Positions 47,411-59,266 of a DNA stretch of 64,000 bases are shown here, piece after piece (position 1 is the stretch's first letter; each line of letters starts with the position of its first letter). The notes under the pieces were generated by a model that worked only from the letters and a program-made list of their open reading frames with translations, ran no database searches and was not told where the DNA came from. The position numbers and the translations under genes are program-made. Location: NCBI GenBank assembly GCA_003342895.1, contig PTFA01000029.1:744001-808000 (forward strand), in the 5' to 3' direction. Source of the DNA: Casuarius casuarius (lineage: Eukaryota; Chordata; Aves; Casuariiformes; Casuariidae).

Positions 47411-50400
47411 AGCTAGAAAGCTCTGTGGCTATAACCTCACAATGTAGCTTAGATCAAGTGGAAAATAGCCATTTGAGGAAGCTAATTGAGTTGAGCTCTA
47501 CATACAAAGGCATAATTTCATAAATTAGGGAAGAATCTATTTGAAAATGAACAAAAGCTTGTCTCAGATTCAGTCTTCATTTTTAAAGAGAAGCTGGCTT
47601 AAAAATGAGGTTGATAATTTGTTAGTAGAATAACTAAAAGATTGAGAAGGCTCTTTCCAAATTACTTGATTGTTAAAATGCTGTCCTAAACAGCTGGAGA
47701 GTTTATCTTTAATCTCCTGGCTACTGCTAAACTTGGATACCCATCTGTGAGAACAGTACACTAACAGACTGTAAGGCTGCAGCAAAGCAGGCTTTCTCAG
47801 TCCTTCTAGGTGGGATCTCCCTAAGTTGCCGGGTATATCAAAATAGATACAGAGAAGAGACACACGGGTTTTACAGCCCTAACTTGCAAGGTGGTGGATG
47901 AAAGACATGTTCTAAGAAGCTTTCTGTACTACCCATCTATTGAATGGTGGCCTGCGTTTGTGGAGGACTGGACTTGATATACCCAGGCACTTTTCTGTTG
48001 GTGCATGCCATGCACCTATAGTAGCAGGGCAATCTTTCTGTGTGTGGAAGAGAAGGACAAAGGGCATTTATTGCAATAGCATCCTGAGTGTGAAGAAAAG
48101 CACCAAGAGGATGTACACAGCTGATCAGCCTGCTTTCATACCTTCGCACCAGTAGTAGATAAATATCACTTAATTAGTATTTAATTGCAGGAACTAAATT
48201 ATCAGTGGCTTTAGTCAACAGAGCTAAACTCTCCAATTTCTTAGTTTTCTCCTTGGCCCTGAAGAGATGATGATATTCACTGCACAGCAGGAAGGGACCA
48301 CCACCAGGAGCTACAGAGAGAGGGTGGGCAGCATAACCCACTGCTGAGGTGAGTTGTTCTCCTGATCCAAGCAAGATGGATGAGTTCCATGTGCCACAGA
48401 GACATTAGTGCTGGAGAGAGGACTCACACCAGCTGGTAAGCACAGGAGGGTCAGCGACACCTGATCTACTCCACAGGAAAGACAGAGTTCGAGGATGTCT
48501 CATCTCTTTCTAACTTCTACCCACCTCACTTGGGTGTGCTGGGAGGTGTTTCTCTTCCCCTCAAGATTCATACCTTAGATGACTTCTCTGAAAGTGCATA
48601 CCTGAATGCCTCCAAGATAAACCAAGGTCATCCTCTTTCAGATACAGCCAAAGGAGGAGCTGTCCTGTTCCCTTACCACTATAAGGGAGCCTCAGTGAAT
48701 GCACTTATCCAGACAGTGATAACTCGATGCCACCATTTCATACATTCCTTTTGAGAATTCAGCCCCTCTGTCTCCTCAGTCCCACAGTCACCAGATAATA
48801 CAGGAAGGCAGGCAGAAACCTGGTCTATGCTGCATGACAGAATGAAGGATGCAGTGGGCATGAAAGAAGAGGAAATAGGGTTCAGTAGCCTCATGATTAG
48901 TGGATCATCACCATGCCTTCTAGGTCCCACTGCAAAACGCTTTAATCTGCCTATTAAATAGCCATCTGATAAAACTCGACCCAAAAAGCAGAAAGATGTT
49001 GTGCAAAAAAATGCAGTCTTTGAGTTGTTCCTGAGCGGTAACGGCTACTATCTCATATTTGCTTAGGATAGACTGTAAAGTAACTTTGACAACCTAATGC
49101 CTGATGTATATTCTTACCTGGCTTTTAGATTCATTTGAAATGTAAATCTCTATGGGCCGAATGTAAGGTTTTTTCTCATTCTTTGCTCACCCACTCACCC
49201 TTTTGGTGGAATAAATTTGTCAGGATGAAGAGATTTGGGATTTTTTTCTGAGTTGTATGCAAACTATATTGTGAATTATAAAATTTGATCAGTGAGGAGT
49301 TATTGCATTTCAATACTGCAAAATTACTGAAACGCTACACAGCAACTGAAAAAATTCTACCAGGCTCCCATGCACAGGAAAACTATGCTTACAAAATATG
49401 TATGCATATGGGCAACTGTAGGAAACCCTTGAAATCTTGAAAAGGTGTTACTCATTATTTTCCAGACAAATCAAAAAGGGATATTTTCCATTTTTCAAGT
49501 CATAATTTGCTCATATTTATGTATGAAACCTCTTCTCTCCCCCTTCTAAGAATTTTATTCCCCCTTTTTTGAAGAGACAAGGAAAAATTTCACAAAGACT
49601 ATTTTTCTTGAAGAAATATTTTACCTAAAAAAAGTGAGGTCCAAAATCACACTGTTGTTTCTTGAGAACGTCATATTCAAATACTCAGCACAATGACAAC
49701 ACTTAACCAGCCCCAAGATGATCAGTACGGAACAGTTCTTTCATTAATCATAAAATCTCTTTAGGTTCAGTTGCCACTCAGCAAGTTTTCTTTCAGTTTC
49801 ATCATGGCCCCTTTCTATTATGCTGCTGGTGTAATACAATCTCAGAGTTAGTATACATTACAGTTATAGTTTTTTACATTTCAAAACAGGCATAAAGGGC
49901 AGTTTGGTATAATACAAAGAAGTCATTCACATTTTTGAACTATGTCCCAGTTCCAGTCCTTCCATCTGCTATTAACTGGAGTGATATGTACCAAAGTGAG
50001 TAGTTCCTTTGCCTTCAAAGGCCTGTTCACTTGCCCAGAAATTTTGTAGAATAGTTGTCATTCAAGGACAAAGAAAGTGGTCTTTTCTTTTTGCAAAAGG
50101 CTATGGATTACAGTCAGCGCCAAATTCTGGATGCTGTAAGAGTAATGCAATAATTGCATAATTATTTTAAAGATGTTGAATGTAAGTTCTCCTCTTAACA
50201 AGAACACAAGTGTTTGCATCACATGGATCTTCAAAGTAGTCCTTAGTCTTAAAAGGCAATAGAGAGGGAACATGCAGACAGAGCATTATCAAGACTGTCA
50301 GCAAATGGTATTTCATTTCCTGTCCTGGTGTAATCTGTCCCCACTGGCTCTGCGGTCCACAAGGTTATCCAGTTCCCAACCTCAGGTGGGCCACAATGGC

Positions 50401-53400
50401 AGTGTCTTGTATTCTGACATCCCCTCGGAGTTTAGGATTTAGTGTCCACAAATATCTGAATATATTTACATACTTTAAAAAAAAAAAACTTTCATCTTCG
50501 TGATGAATGGCTTTTGCAGTAAGGACCTTCCAGCAGTGAGATTTCTCCTGCTCTGAGATTTTTCTAAACAGAAAATGTTCTGCCTGGATCCATGCAGTTT
50601 TAGGGATGGTGCAAAGGAGTCTGAATACTCAGTATGGAATTCACTTCTTTCTAATATGAGTTGTGTCTTTAAAAAAACCCACAAACCTCTGGGTTTCCAA
50701 GACAGTCTCAACGATGTCTGGCTGCTTTCTTTTTAATAATTCCACACCAACTCGCAGTACAGACTCAGAAACCTCTCATGTAAGGTGAATTTTTCTAATC
50801 TTGCCTTCTCTGTAAAACTATGAACCCATGCCCTTCAGAAGATGAAGCCAAATCAATATGACTTCAGATCTGGAAGTAAATATCCAGAGAAACCATTTAG
50901 CAGCTTCATTGTTGCATTTATACAGTAAGTTGCTCTGGGGTAATGTTTTGTCATTCGTTTTTACACTTGACAAATTTTAATGATTATATTGCCAGGATGG
51001 GTGTACTGTAAGATGTCATTAAACTCCTACCAGGTTTCCTGTTTGAAAACTGCCTTGTTAGGTCTATTTAACTTACAGCACATTTAACTATTAACAGGGC
51101 ACAATCAGCATTTTGATTTACATTTAGGGGAGGAGAGGAAGAAAAATATGTCTTGCAACCTTGGGTTCTAAGGATTTTTTTTCCTGCTTTCATCTTGATG
51201 GTCACTGAGATTTTGTGCATGGTTAATGTGAAATGGATGTCGGTCATGCATACATGCATTCACACATATGCACACACAAATGGCTTAAATATAACCACAA
51301 GGGGCACTGAATAAAGCAAGTAATTCACATTCTGAGGCTGGTCTTGCTGGCTTTTATCGCTGTTCTCATATCAGGATTGCTGGTTTCAGCCCACTTGTAA
51401 GACTCTCATTAATCTTAATTCATCCTCCATCTACCTTAAAACATGCCTTGAAGTCATTTTTTCCCAGCCCTTTTAAACCATTCTCAATCTCCCAGGCTAA
51501 AGACAAATTTATCAACCTCATACAGCAACATGCAGCATCTAGGAATATTTCAGCCTTTTGAGAAAATCTCCTTGAGTCTTCACTATGCTCTTTCTTCAGC
51601 CTTGTGTTACTAACATTCCCAAAAAAGGTCAGGATTGTTTCATTAATTACCAGTGTTGCCACCACTGCAATATAAATCTCCAGCCATGAGGGCTAAGTAC
51701 AATTGTTTTAGAAAAGATGACTTGTCTCCGCACAGACTATGTCACTTCCTCATTCATCACCCTCAAGTGATCACAACTGAATTACTCTCCACCACTGCCA
51801 CTCATTTTTCAGGCCTCTTGCTAATTCATGGAAGCTTGTTAAAATGCTGCAAGCAAAGGTGCCCTTCTGATCTTTCCAAACATTCACTAAATGGTTTGAA
51901 TTTATTCATTGGACTGAGCTCATCCTGGGTCATGTCTCTTTTTTGTGTGTGTCTCATTGACTTTTAAATTTTCATTAAAGCTGCAGCATCTTCTTTTGTT
52001 TGAAGCCAGATCTGTTGAGGAAAGTTACTGCTTTGAAGGGAAGAGGGTGGAAAAATCTACATGAGGCAATCACAGCCACAGCAGAAACAAAACACTACAC
52101 ACAAGCAACTGGCTTCGCACAGAGCCATCAGAGGCTTGGACTAGCAGGAGCTTGAATTTGGTCTTTAAAGCATTTGGGGAGCAGACGGTTCTCCCTGAAA
52201 GTAAAGGGAATCTTGCTGGAGGAAGGGCTGCAGCAAGTCATATCTCTTTAACTTGACCTGCATTTTGAATTCGACCTGAACAACACTTCCAGAAGAAAGG
52301 CAGAAATAAAACCATTGCTTGTGCTGTGTTGCAAAGCCCAAGTCTGAACACCTGATTGGTTTAGGCTTCCAAGCTTTCTTGCTTTCCTATGTCTTGTCTC
52401 ACATATTGAATTTCAGAGCTCAGAGACTGAGAAGAGTCGGAGGAGGAAATGAAGAGGTCTCACAAGTCAATACAGGTTAGGGCAAATGCCAGCCTGACTG
52501 AAGGACTGACACAGTGCCTGTCTCTGCTGTTGTAAAGACAGGGATTGCCACCAGTGGTAGAAAACAATGTAAGGAGCAAGCTCTTCCTCTTCCTGATCTT
52601 GTTGCCCACTTTGTCTGTCACGGCGATGTTGGGAGCTACAACATTTAATCATCTGTCACAGAAACCCATGCAATGGAGAAAGCTCAGAAGTGTCAGTGGG
52701 GGAGAAAGGTTTCTCAGCCTCAGTGTTGCTCAGGCTGGTTTTCCTCATCCTGTGGTGGCTGCTGGGTCTTGGAAATGATGAATGGCTGTGTGGCCATCAG
52801 GGGACACAAGCCATGAATGAGCGCAGCAGGCAGAAAATAGCACCCAAAGAGCTGTTCTTCCCAGTATTATTGTCCTTAAGCACCTCAGGACTGAGTGGGC
52901 TTCATGGCTTCCCTGTTTGCACAGCTGGTCCCCTTCTGTGGTGGCCTCCATGCTCTCAGTCTCCTTCCCCAGGGCAAGTCCAGAGGAGCAGGGGTGAAGT
53001 GGGAAGTCCTGCCCTGCTCCATGCCTCTCTCCAGCCAACAGCACTTTGAGTTATTTTGCCTTTGTCCACCACAGTTCCGTAAAGGAGACTATTTGAGATT
53101 TCACACAACACCGTAACGCTGGTGTCTCTCCCCAGCCCATCCTTTCACATATCTGAGCCTCAAAAAATATTCAGCCAGTGATCACTGCAGCTTTTGTATG
53201 CCTCGATACTTTTCTTTTCAGGAATGATCTCTTCTTCCTTTGCAATAAGAACAACAGAACACATTTTAAAAAATTATATATAGCTACATCTAATGATAAT
53301 TATTCAGGCTAGTTAAACACCTCTTGTGGAAATGATATTGTGTGTTTTTTTCACAGAAATAGATTTTTGCTCAACTGAATAGTTTTTTTGTTTCTCACAA

Positions 53401-53637
53401 GCCAACCTCCTTATTCTTCAAAATACTTATATTTGGGGCATTTCAAAGCAAAAAAAAAAATCCAAAACACTTATTTGCAACAATATCTGTTAATGACTGG
53501 GCCTTTTGTGGCTAAGGTGAAAATATTTGTAGTAGGTATTTGCATGCCACGGCACCAGCCAAAAGACCTATATGTTTGATGAACTCATCCCTAATTGAGC
53601 TGTTCAGATACAATTATTTTCTAAGGGTTGAGTTTGT
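47411..53637. other. Long anonymous non-coding stretch
   Basis: About 6.2 kb with no supported gene. Parts of 47411-47990 could be further worn CR1 (for example 'gaggactggacttgat' near 47960), but I cannot align them with confidence. Frames of 101-119 codons (48679-48984 minus; 51653-51967 plus; 52690-53049 plus) lack known domains. The last lies in a GC-richer patch, 52650-53050, where a 99-codon minus frame overlaps it. An A12 run lies near 50477-50488. No RNA gene seen. Confidence 0.5.
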
Positions 53638-53695
53638 GATCCAAAGCCTAAATTGATGAGATGTGAACACTTGCAACTCCCCTTGAAATCCCACC
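53638..53695. repeat. Fragment of an ancient sauropsid repeat (weak)
   Basis: Begins 'tgatccaaagcctaaattga' and ends 'ccccttgaaatcccacccc', suggestive of one arm of the widespread old element of general form gatccaaagcccattgaagtcaatgg. Short and diverged; may be chance. Confidence 0.25.
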
Positions 53696-54559
53696 CCACT
53701 ATATTAATGGGATAAGAAGTTGTCATAGGACGTGCCACATTCTGGTACACAGTCCCTCCTCAGTGGTCGCAGCAATGGACTGCAGAGCCACCCCCAGGGC
53801 TTACCCACAGTGTGTGACCTTCAGAAAGCAGATCACACAGCTCTGAACATAGTCCTGTGCTCCTCAGACACAGCAGGCACCATCAGAGATGAAGCAATTA
53901 TGGCAGTGTCCCTATGAAACAGAGATATCACTCACATTATGCTTGTGAAAGCCAAACTCCCTCTGTTGTCCACCCATTTCTGTGAAAGTGATAAATGTGT
54001 ACTTTTTTTTCACCCCATTATAGATCCAATTTCCAACTAGAATATGAGGGAATAGAAGAAGACAGTTTGGGTGTGCCCGGTGTACTGGGCTGTGGGAAAG
54101 TTTCAGATATTTCTGAAGTTTCTGAAGTTTCAGAGCATCTGGAAACCTTGTCCTAAATAAAACAGGGATCTGCCATTTTCGTAAGTCTGATGTCAAAACT
54201 TCTCTTCAAATAAAAAGTTCCAAACGAAAAGTTCCAAATCTTATTTCCTGCTATAAACAACAATGAGGTTTGCTACACCAATCCAATTACTCCGAGCCTT
54301 GGCTAACCAGCAAACCCTTCTCAAGAATGGCACTGACTTGGAAGAAATCTAATAATTAAACCACTGACATTTCAGATGTGCAAAGTCAGAGTGAATTTCC
54401 AATTTCCAGTGTCTCCCTCTCTAATTCAATATTTATTTAGGCTATACTCAACTCAGTTAAGTAGGATGACTCCTTTAGGATCCCTGTCTCTTCCCCAGGG
54501 TAAAAAAGTCAAGACCTGCTCTCACCCCTTTGAACATTCATGGTGTGTTTATAATACAT
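53696..54559. other. Anonymous non-coding stretch with small repeats
   Basis: No gene supported; the longest frame is 94 codons (53912-54196, minus). Two tiny tandem repeats are present: (TTTCTGAAG)2 at about 54110-54127 and a two-copy AAAAGTTCCAAA near 54213-54238. Confidence 0.5.
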
Positions 54560-54790
54560 AAACACACCTTTATTCCATTATTTGGCACTAACAGGGTTTC
54601 CACAGTTCATTATTTCCTGCATGAAATAATGCTTAATTAGTGCTGAATTACAGGGGAATTGCTGTGGAACTACATAAGCCATCCTTGCAAATCCCCTAAT
54701 GAATTCAATGTGATTGCTGCTATTGCACTGAATTCTAAATGAATTCATAATGATTAGAAACTCAAGGCATACCTGCCTCTTATTGACTGG
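54560..54790. promoter_or_regulatory. Candidate conserved non-coding block
   Basis: Repeat-free, frame-free block with a dense series of homeodomain-type cores: 'gcttaattagtgctgaatta' near 54630-54649, 'ctaatgaattcaatgtga' near 54697-54714, 'ctgaattctaaatgaattca' near 54728-54747, then 'taatgattag'. The hexamer GAATTC occurs three times within 50 bases. Enhancer or structural role is inference. Confidence 0.25.
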
Positions 54791-55844
54791 TGTGTGACAA
54801 CAAGATTTCTTTATAAACAGTCATGCAGACAATATGTTGATACCAATGTCTGAAGATTTTTGCTTCTCCTGGGAGAAAGCTGGTAGCTGTGGCATTTCAA
54901 TCCAAGACTAAGATAAATGAATCAAATCTTACTAGTTGTTCCCAGGCCTATTGCGGTTGCAAGCTTACCAACCCTGCTGAGTGCACAAATAAATTAAATT
55001 TCGGTTTTTGTACTGAAAGGAGGGATGATCCTGGATTCAATCGGGGTACACAACACACAGGTTCTTAGCTCAGATACAGTGTACATGTTCACAAGACTCT
55101 CTCCCCAAAAATCTCATTCATCTGCCACTGCAGTCTTCTAGAAAGTTTTTCACTGGTTTTGCTAGATGATGGATTGGATCCTGAATTTACAAAGCTGCCC
55201 TGTAGATATGACCTCTTCCCTGAGGTTGGAGTAACTCTGCATTTCCCCAGTGCAAACCTAAATTGGAACATGAGGACAGGGATGTCCGTGTCCACAGCCC
55301 CTCTGGTTCTCTACCTCTCACCCCCTGTTCTGTAAAGTGCTGTAAGCCCAACATCCCTCTTTGCATGGAGGAGCGTCACCAATGCCAAATCTAGGACACC
55401 TACCTTGGGTGTAAAATGGGGATTAAACTTTGCTGGGTATTTCAGTGTTATCATTCAGTGTTTGTCCAGTCAAACTTATGATCCTGGGGGAAGCAGGACC
55501 CAGATCAGTGTCCTCCTTTCATTAATGGTTATTAACTTTTCCTTTCTGAGATACCTGTTATCATAGTCACCCATGCACTGAATCCTGCAACCCTATGCCA
55601 AAATGGCAAAATCATTACTGATTTAAGTAGTTGTACTTTCAGGCACATCTTTTTTTTTTCTCTCTCTCTCTCCCAGCTGATCTTCCCAGTTTGTAGTATC
55701 CTTCAGGCTTTGACATTTGGAATAGGTTAGGCTGACACAAACACTTCACTTTAATATCCACTATGTAAGATTTATTCCCACAGATTTATATTGGTCTATG
55801 TTCAAATTAGCAGTGGTTCCAGGCAGTCTGCTTCTTTGGGCTAC
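54791..55844. other. Anonymous non-coding stretch
   Basis: No gene supported. It includes a T10 run followed by (CT)n at 55650-55673 and a good 3' splice-like string (ctctcccag, 55667-55676 region), but no exon can be defined after it. The part at 55570-55650 ('cactgaatcctgcaacccta' ... 'ttaagtagttgtactttcag') may be a worn palindromic sauropsid repeat. Confidence 0.5.
55650..55673. repeat. T10-(CT)n simple repeat
   Basis: A T-run followed by seven CT dinucleotides. Simple sequence; also forms a strong polypyrimidine tract. Confidence 0.85.
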
Positions 55845-55905
55845 ACTGGCATAAATCTACTGACTTTGGGGGAGTTACTTCTGATTTTCACTGATAAATG
55901 CAAGA
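55845..55905. repeat. Ancient palindromic sauropsid repeat remnant
   Basis: The run 'tacactggcataaatctact', 'gactttgggggagttacttc', 'tgattttcactgataaat' follows the order of an old element of turtles, crocodilians and birds: acaccagtgtaaatct ... gaagtcaatggagttact ... gatttacacc. It is the same general type as 44432-44510. Confidence 0.45.
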
Positions 55906-56444
55906 AAGGACTCAGCACTCCCCACCTAAAAGGTTTAGATTAGATTCCTCCTGGTCTCATTGTTATTGCCACTGGTATTCTTTCCTTACTTCTTTTGCTG
56001 GATATGTCATTAAATGCTTTTTTCCGCTTTTAAAATTCTTTTAACCATTAAGATAACTGGCAGTCCTTTCCTTTAAAGAATTCCCAGACTGATTTCTCAG
56101 TCCGAAATGCACTTGAATGTGCTTTGGAAAAAAAACTGCTCTCTATAAACTCCACACAGAACTATAGAACTATACAGTACAATCTGGGACATTGAGTCTC
56201 ATCCCTCGTAATCTCAGCAAACCATATAATAGATGCTTATTCCAGACTGATCAACAGAACATGCCATCTCCCTACACCACAAACCACAAGACAATTTTCC
56301 ACTACTCAAAAACAAACTCAGGGCCATTCATGAATTGCCACCCCTCCCCCCAAATTAAGAGCTACTTAAATTATAATACAACAACAGAGAAGAAGAGATC
56401 AGTATCAAACTGTTCAGTGAGACACTGATGATACTTACAAGATA
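55906..56444. other. Anonymous non-coding stretch
   Basis: No gene supported; one 78-codon frame (56192-56428, plus), Thr/Asn/Ser-rich, with no recognised similarity. Confidence 0.5.
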
Positions 56445-56492
56445 CTTGACTTCAGTGGAATGGCGCTAAACTGGGATTGGGCCCAGAGGAGG
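56445..56492. repeat. Palindromic sauropsid repeat fragment
   Basis: 'cttgacttcagtggaatggc' followed by 'gctaaactgggattgggccc' fits one arm and the end of the same old element type as at 44432 and 55845 (ctgacttcagtggagttacgc ... ggccc). Short but in the right order. Confidence 0.35.
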
Positions 56493-58404
56493 GTCCGTAA
56501 CACATCAGAGCCCAACCACCAATGCATGCTAAGGTGATGGAGCATCAGAGGGAGTATAGTCATGGAGTCACCATCAGTCACAGGGACAGGGAAGAAAGAT
56601 GTGGGGAAGAATGAACAAAAAGTTTCTACAACTAGGCCATTGCCCTTACATCAAGTATTTGCAATGGGATCTCAAGCAAGGAAAATTTCTATACACTATC
56701 TTGCCCTGAAGTTGGAACTGGGCCTTGAATTTCTGTGCTCTAAGACTATCTCTGTTTATGATCGCACTCTCAATTATGGGCTGTGTTTGCACAGGTTGGC
56801 ACTGGCAAGACACAGATAGGGATCTTCTTGGAGTTCAGATGGGAGCTTGGTGCAACTGACATGTAATTTTGTTGGGTCAAGCATCCAGAGAGTATGTGCT
56901 TAAACCAGGTCAGGACTTACGTATGATGTGTGTCGCTACAGGCAAATGTTGAGGCAATTTTACTCCCAGATAACTCCTGGCAGAGTTGATCTATTCCTAA
57001 GTCTCATTAAAATGGTTTGCTTCTGACATGTTCTGGTTTGCACTAAGTGTTCAGTACTTTAAAAGTAATAACATGGGGGAATATCCTTCCCACAAGCTAT
57101 TCTGTTCTCCTTCCAAGTGATGTAATCTGAGGCTGAGATCAGGAAGTATGCATGCCTCCTAAGCACTCTTCTGTTAGGTCCACATGCCCAGCAGCTATGT
57201 GGACAAGGCCTGATAATCACACACTGCTTAGAGATAAGTGTGTGAAGACATCAGGAAATGTGCACATTGCTAGTCTAATACAAACATTTCCTATAGAGTG
57301 CTATCGCTATTGCCTTGTCTGCTGTGGATGCTGCTAGTCCCTCACTGACAGCGCTGAATGTTTGACCCTTCCCAAATGGCTGAGCACATTTGACCCTCTT
57401 GTGAGAGGGGGTAGAAGCTTGACTGCAACAGTCTAATCCCTAATTGAGCAATATGGAGGATAATGAGTCTCAGCAGCAGCAGTGACTTTAAATGGTATGC
57501 ATGCAAAATATACAGCTTCTTTACCAGTCAGGCAAGGAAGTGGAGACATTTCCTGAGGTGGGAAAAATATTGAAATGCTAATAGACCCCGGCAGGTATTG
57601 CTGGTCCTTTGGGGAAAGATATCTAGGAGGAACTTCTTAATTGTATGTTCACCAGATCCTTTCGACAGATCAAAAGAGAGCAGTGATATGAGCAAATAAA
57701 CTTTGATATGTGCCTTTCACTACTGGTACTAATTGGAAGGAAATTCCCAGGTCTGTGGACCAATGCACTTAATTTAAAAACACTGGAAATGTTAATTGAA
57801 TAAGGGAGGTGGGTTGATTAGAATCATGACCTCATGTCTAAAATGGTAATGAGGGCTCTTGACACCTGAACAACAAAAGGTCATGAGAGTATAAATGATG
57901 TGATGAGAAGGAACCATCAGCTGAGAGCTGAGCTGAGACAGCGACATATGAGTTTCATGTGAGAAAGGGTGTTGGGCAGAGAGGAAACTGCCAGCTTTGG
58001 ACTTGGGACAGAGCCAAGCGCACTCTGAAATGGAAGACCCATGTTCTATACCCATTTACTCCCATTCACCTTCATTAGAGTTTCAGGGCAGAGTTTTGTC
58101 CTAAATGCTTAGTTTTCTGCTTCATCAAGAACTGTGGGACCCATTCTTGTGCAACCTTGCACCTGAATTACCCTACAGTGTGCAGATCAGAGATTACCCC
58201 CATGATGAGGAGTTAGGGAGGCTGACAGATAACCCTCTGGAAGGGGTACACAGAGACATGCAATCTTCTCCTACTTAGAAAAGGTCATTCCCTTGCCTTC
58301 AGCAAGGAGAGTCCCATAATTAGGTCAATAGCTGGATTTCTTTTGTTGGGAGTACAGGACTTGAGGGCATATCTCATCTCCTTGACAGAACGGAGTTTAC
58401 ATCT
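56493..58404. other. Anonymous non-coding stretch
   Basis: No gene supported; frames 87 codons or fewer (56562-56819 plus; 57792-58055 minus). No transposon recognised. A string near 58135-58200 could be a very worn old repeat but cannot be called. Confidence 0.5.
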
Positions 58405-58590
58405 TGCATGCAGACATGGTGCTGGAGCAAAGCAGAAGAGAAGGCAACAGATGTATTAGCTTTGGATTTTGTTACTAATTCCCTACATAAAAACTGTGTT
58501 TCCAAATTGCTGAACTTCTATCAAGTGTATACTCTTTTTAGATTCCCTTTTATCTCTCTTCTGGCATCTCTGTTACAATATTTACAGAGG
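58405..58590. repeat. Copy A of a local diverged duplication
   Basis: Matches the segment about 676 bases downstream (59081-59266). Examples: 'tctcttctggcatctctgtt' at 58555-58574 against 'tctcttctggagtctctgtt' at 59231-59250, and 'ctgaacttctatcaagt' at 58510-58526 against 'ctgaacctctatcgagt' at 59185-59201. The match weakens upstream. Both copies contain plus-strand frames with similar peptides around Lys-Leu-Leu-Asn. No known transposon was recognised, so it is either an old tandem duplication or two copies of an unnamed repeat. Confidence 0.7.
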
Positions 58591-59080
58591 ATATTTGCAA
58601 CATATAAAAAGAGACCATGAGAAAAGTTGTTTTTATGGCCAGAAAACAGATCTGGGATCTGTTTCCCAGATCCGAGATCTGGGAAAGGATGTGTTTCCAC
58701 CTCAGGCTCCATTGCTCATGGTGGGCTGCATCTCAAATCCCAAGATTTGAATGCAGCTGGCTTTACTGATTATATGGAAGTAAACTAATAATGTCCATTA
58801 GAGCTTTGGCCAGTGCAAAATCATTTGAGGGTTTCATTTTGTTTTTTCTTTGGTGGAGGGGAATTGTTTGTGTCATTTGTCTGTTGGGAAATATATGAGG
58901 AAAGATAGGAAGCCAAATAGCACAACCTTGTAGGTGAGGGTCAAGGCAGAGAAACAGGAATAGCCCAGGGAAGTGTCTTTCCACCTGAAGAGCTTGCCAG
59001 TGATACGACAGACTTGTACAAGTTTTTCAATGTCCTAGTCTTCTCAGTCTAATTTTCGGTAGCAGTGTAGCAGCACAGTG
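58591..59080. other. Spacer between the duplicated segments
   Basis: Contains the nested inverted repeat at 58650-58686 and a 73-codon minus frame (58763-58984). No gene supported. Confidence 0.5.
58650..58686. repeat. Nested inverted repeat (two alternative hairpins)
   Basis: An 8-base arm atctggga (58650-58657) pairs with tcccagat (58664-58671) over a 6-base loop. The second arm, extended as tttcccagatc (58662-58672), also pairs perfectly over 11 bases with gatctgggaaa (58676-58686) across a 3-base loop. The two hairpins exclude each other. No terminator or RNA context is apparent. Confidence 0.85.
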
Positions 59081-59266
59081 TAGTGAGAACAAAGTGCACT
59101 GAGTGCAGAGATGATGTGCAGATGTGCTTTGAGAATTTGTATTCAGCTAGTAATTTTCCACATAGAGATTATGTTTGCAAACTACTGAACCTCTATCGAG
59201 TATCTGTTCCCTGTAGAGTTTTACTCTACCTCTCTTCTGGAGTCTCTGTTATTATTTTTTCAGCCT
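59081..59266. repeat. Copy B of a local diverged duplication
   Basis: Partner of 58405-58590 at an offset of about 676 bases, same orientation, with many substitutions but few length changes across the best 100 bases. A 109-codon plus frame (59083-59412) begins inside it and runs into pyrimidine-rich DNA, which explains its hydrophobic Leu/Phe/Ser-rich end; it is not supported as a gene. Confidence 0.7.
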
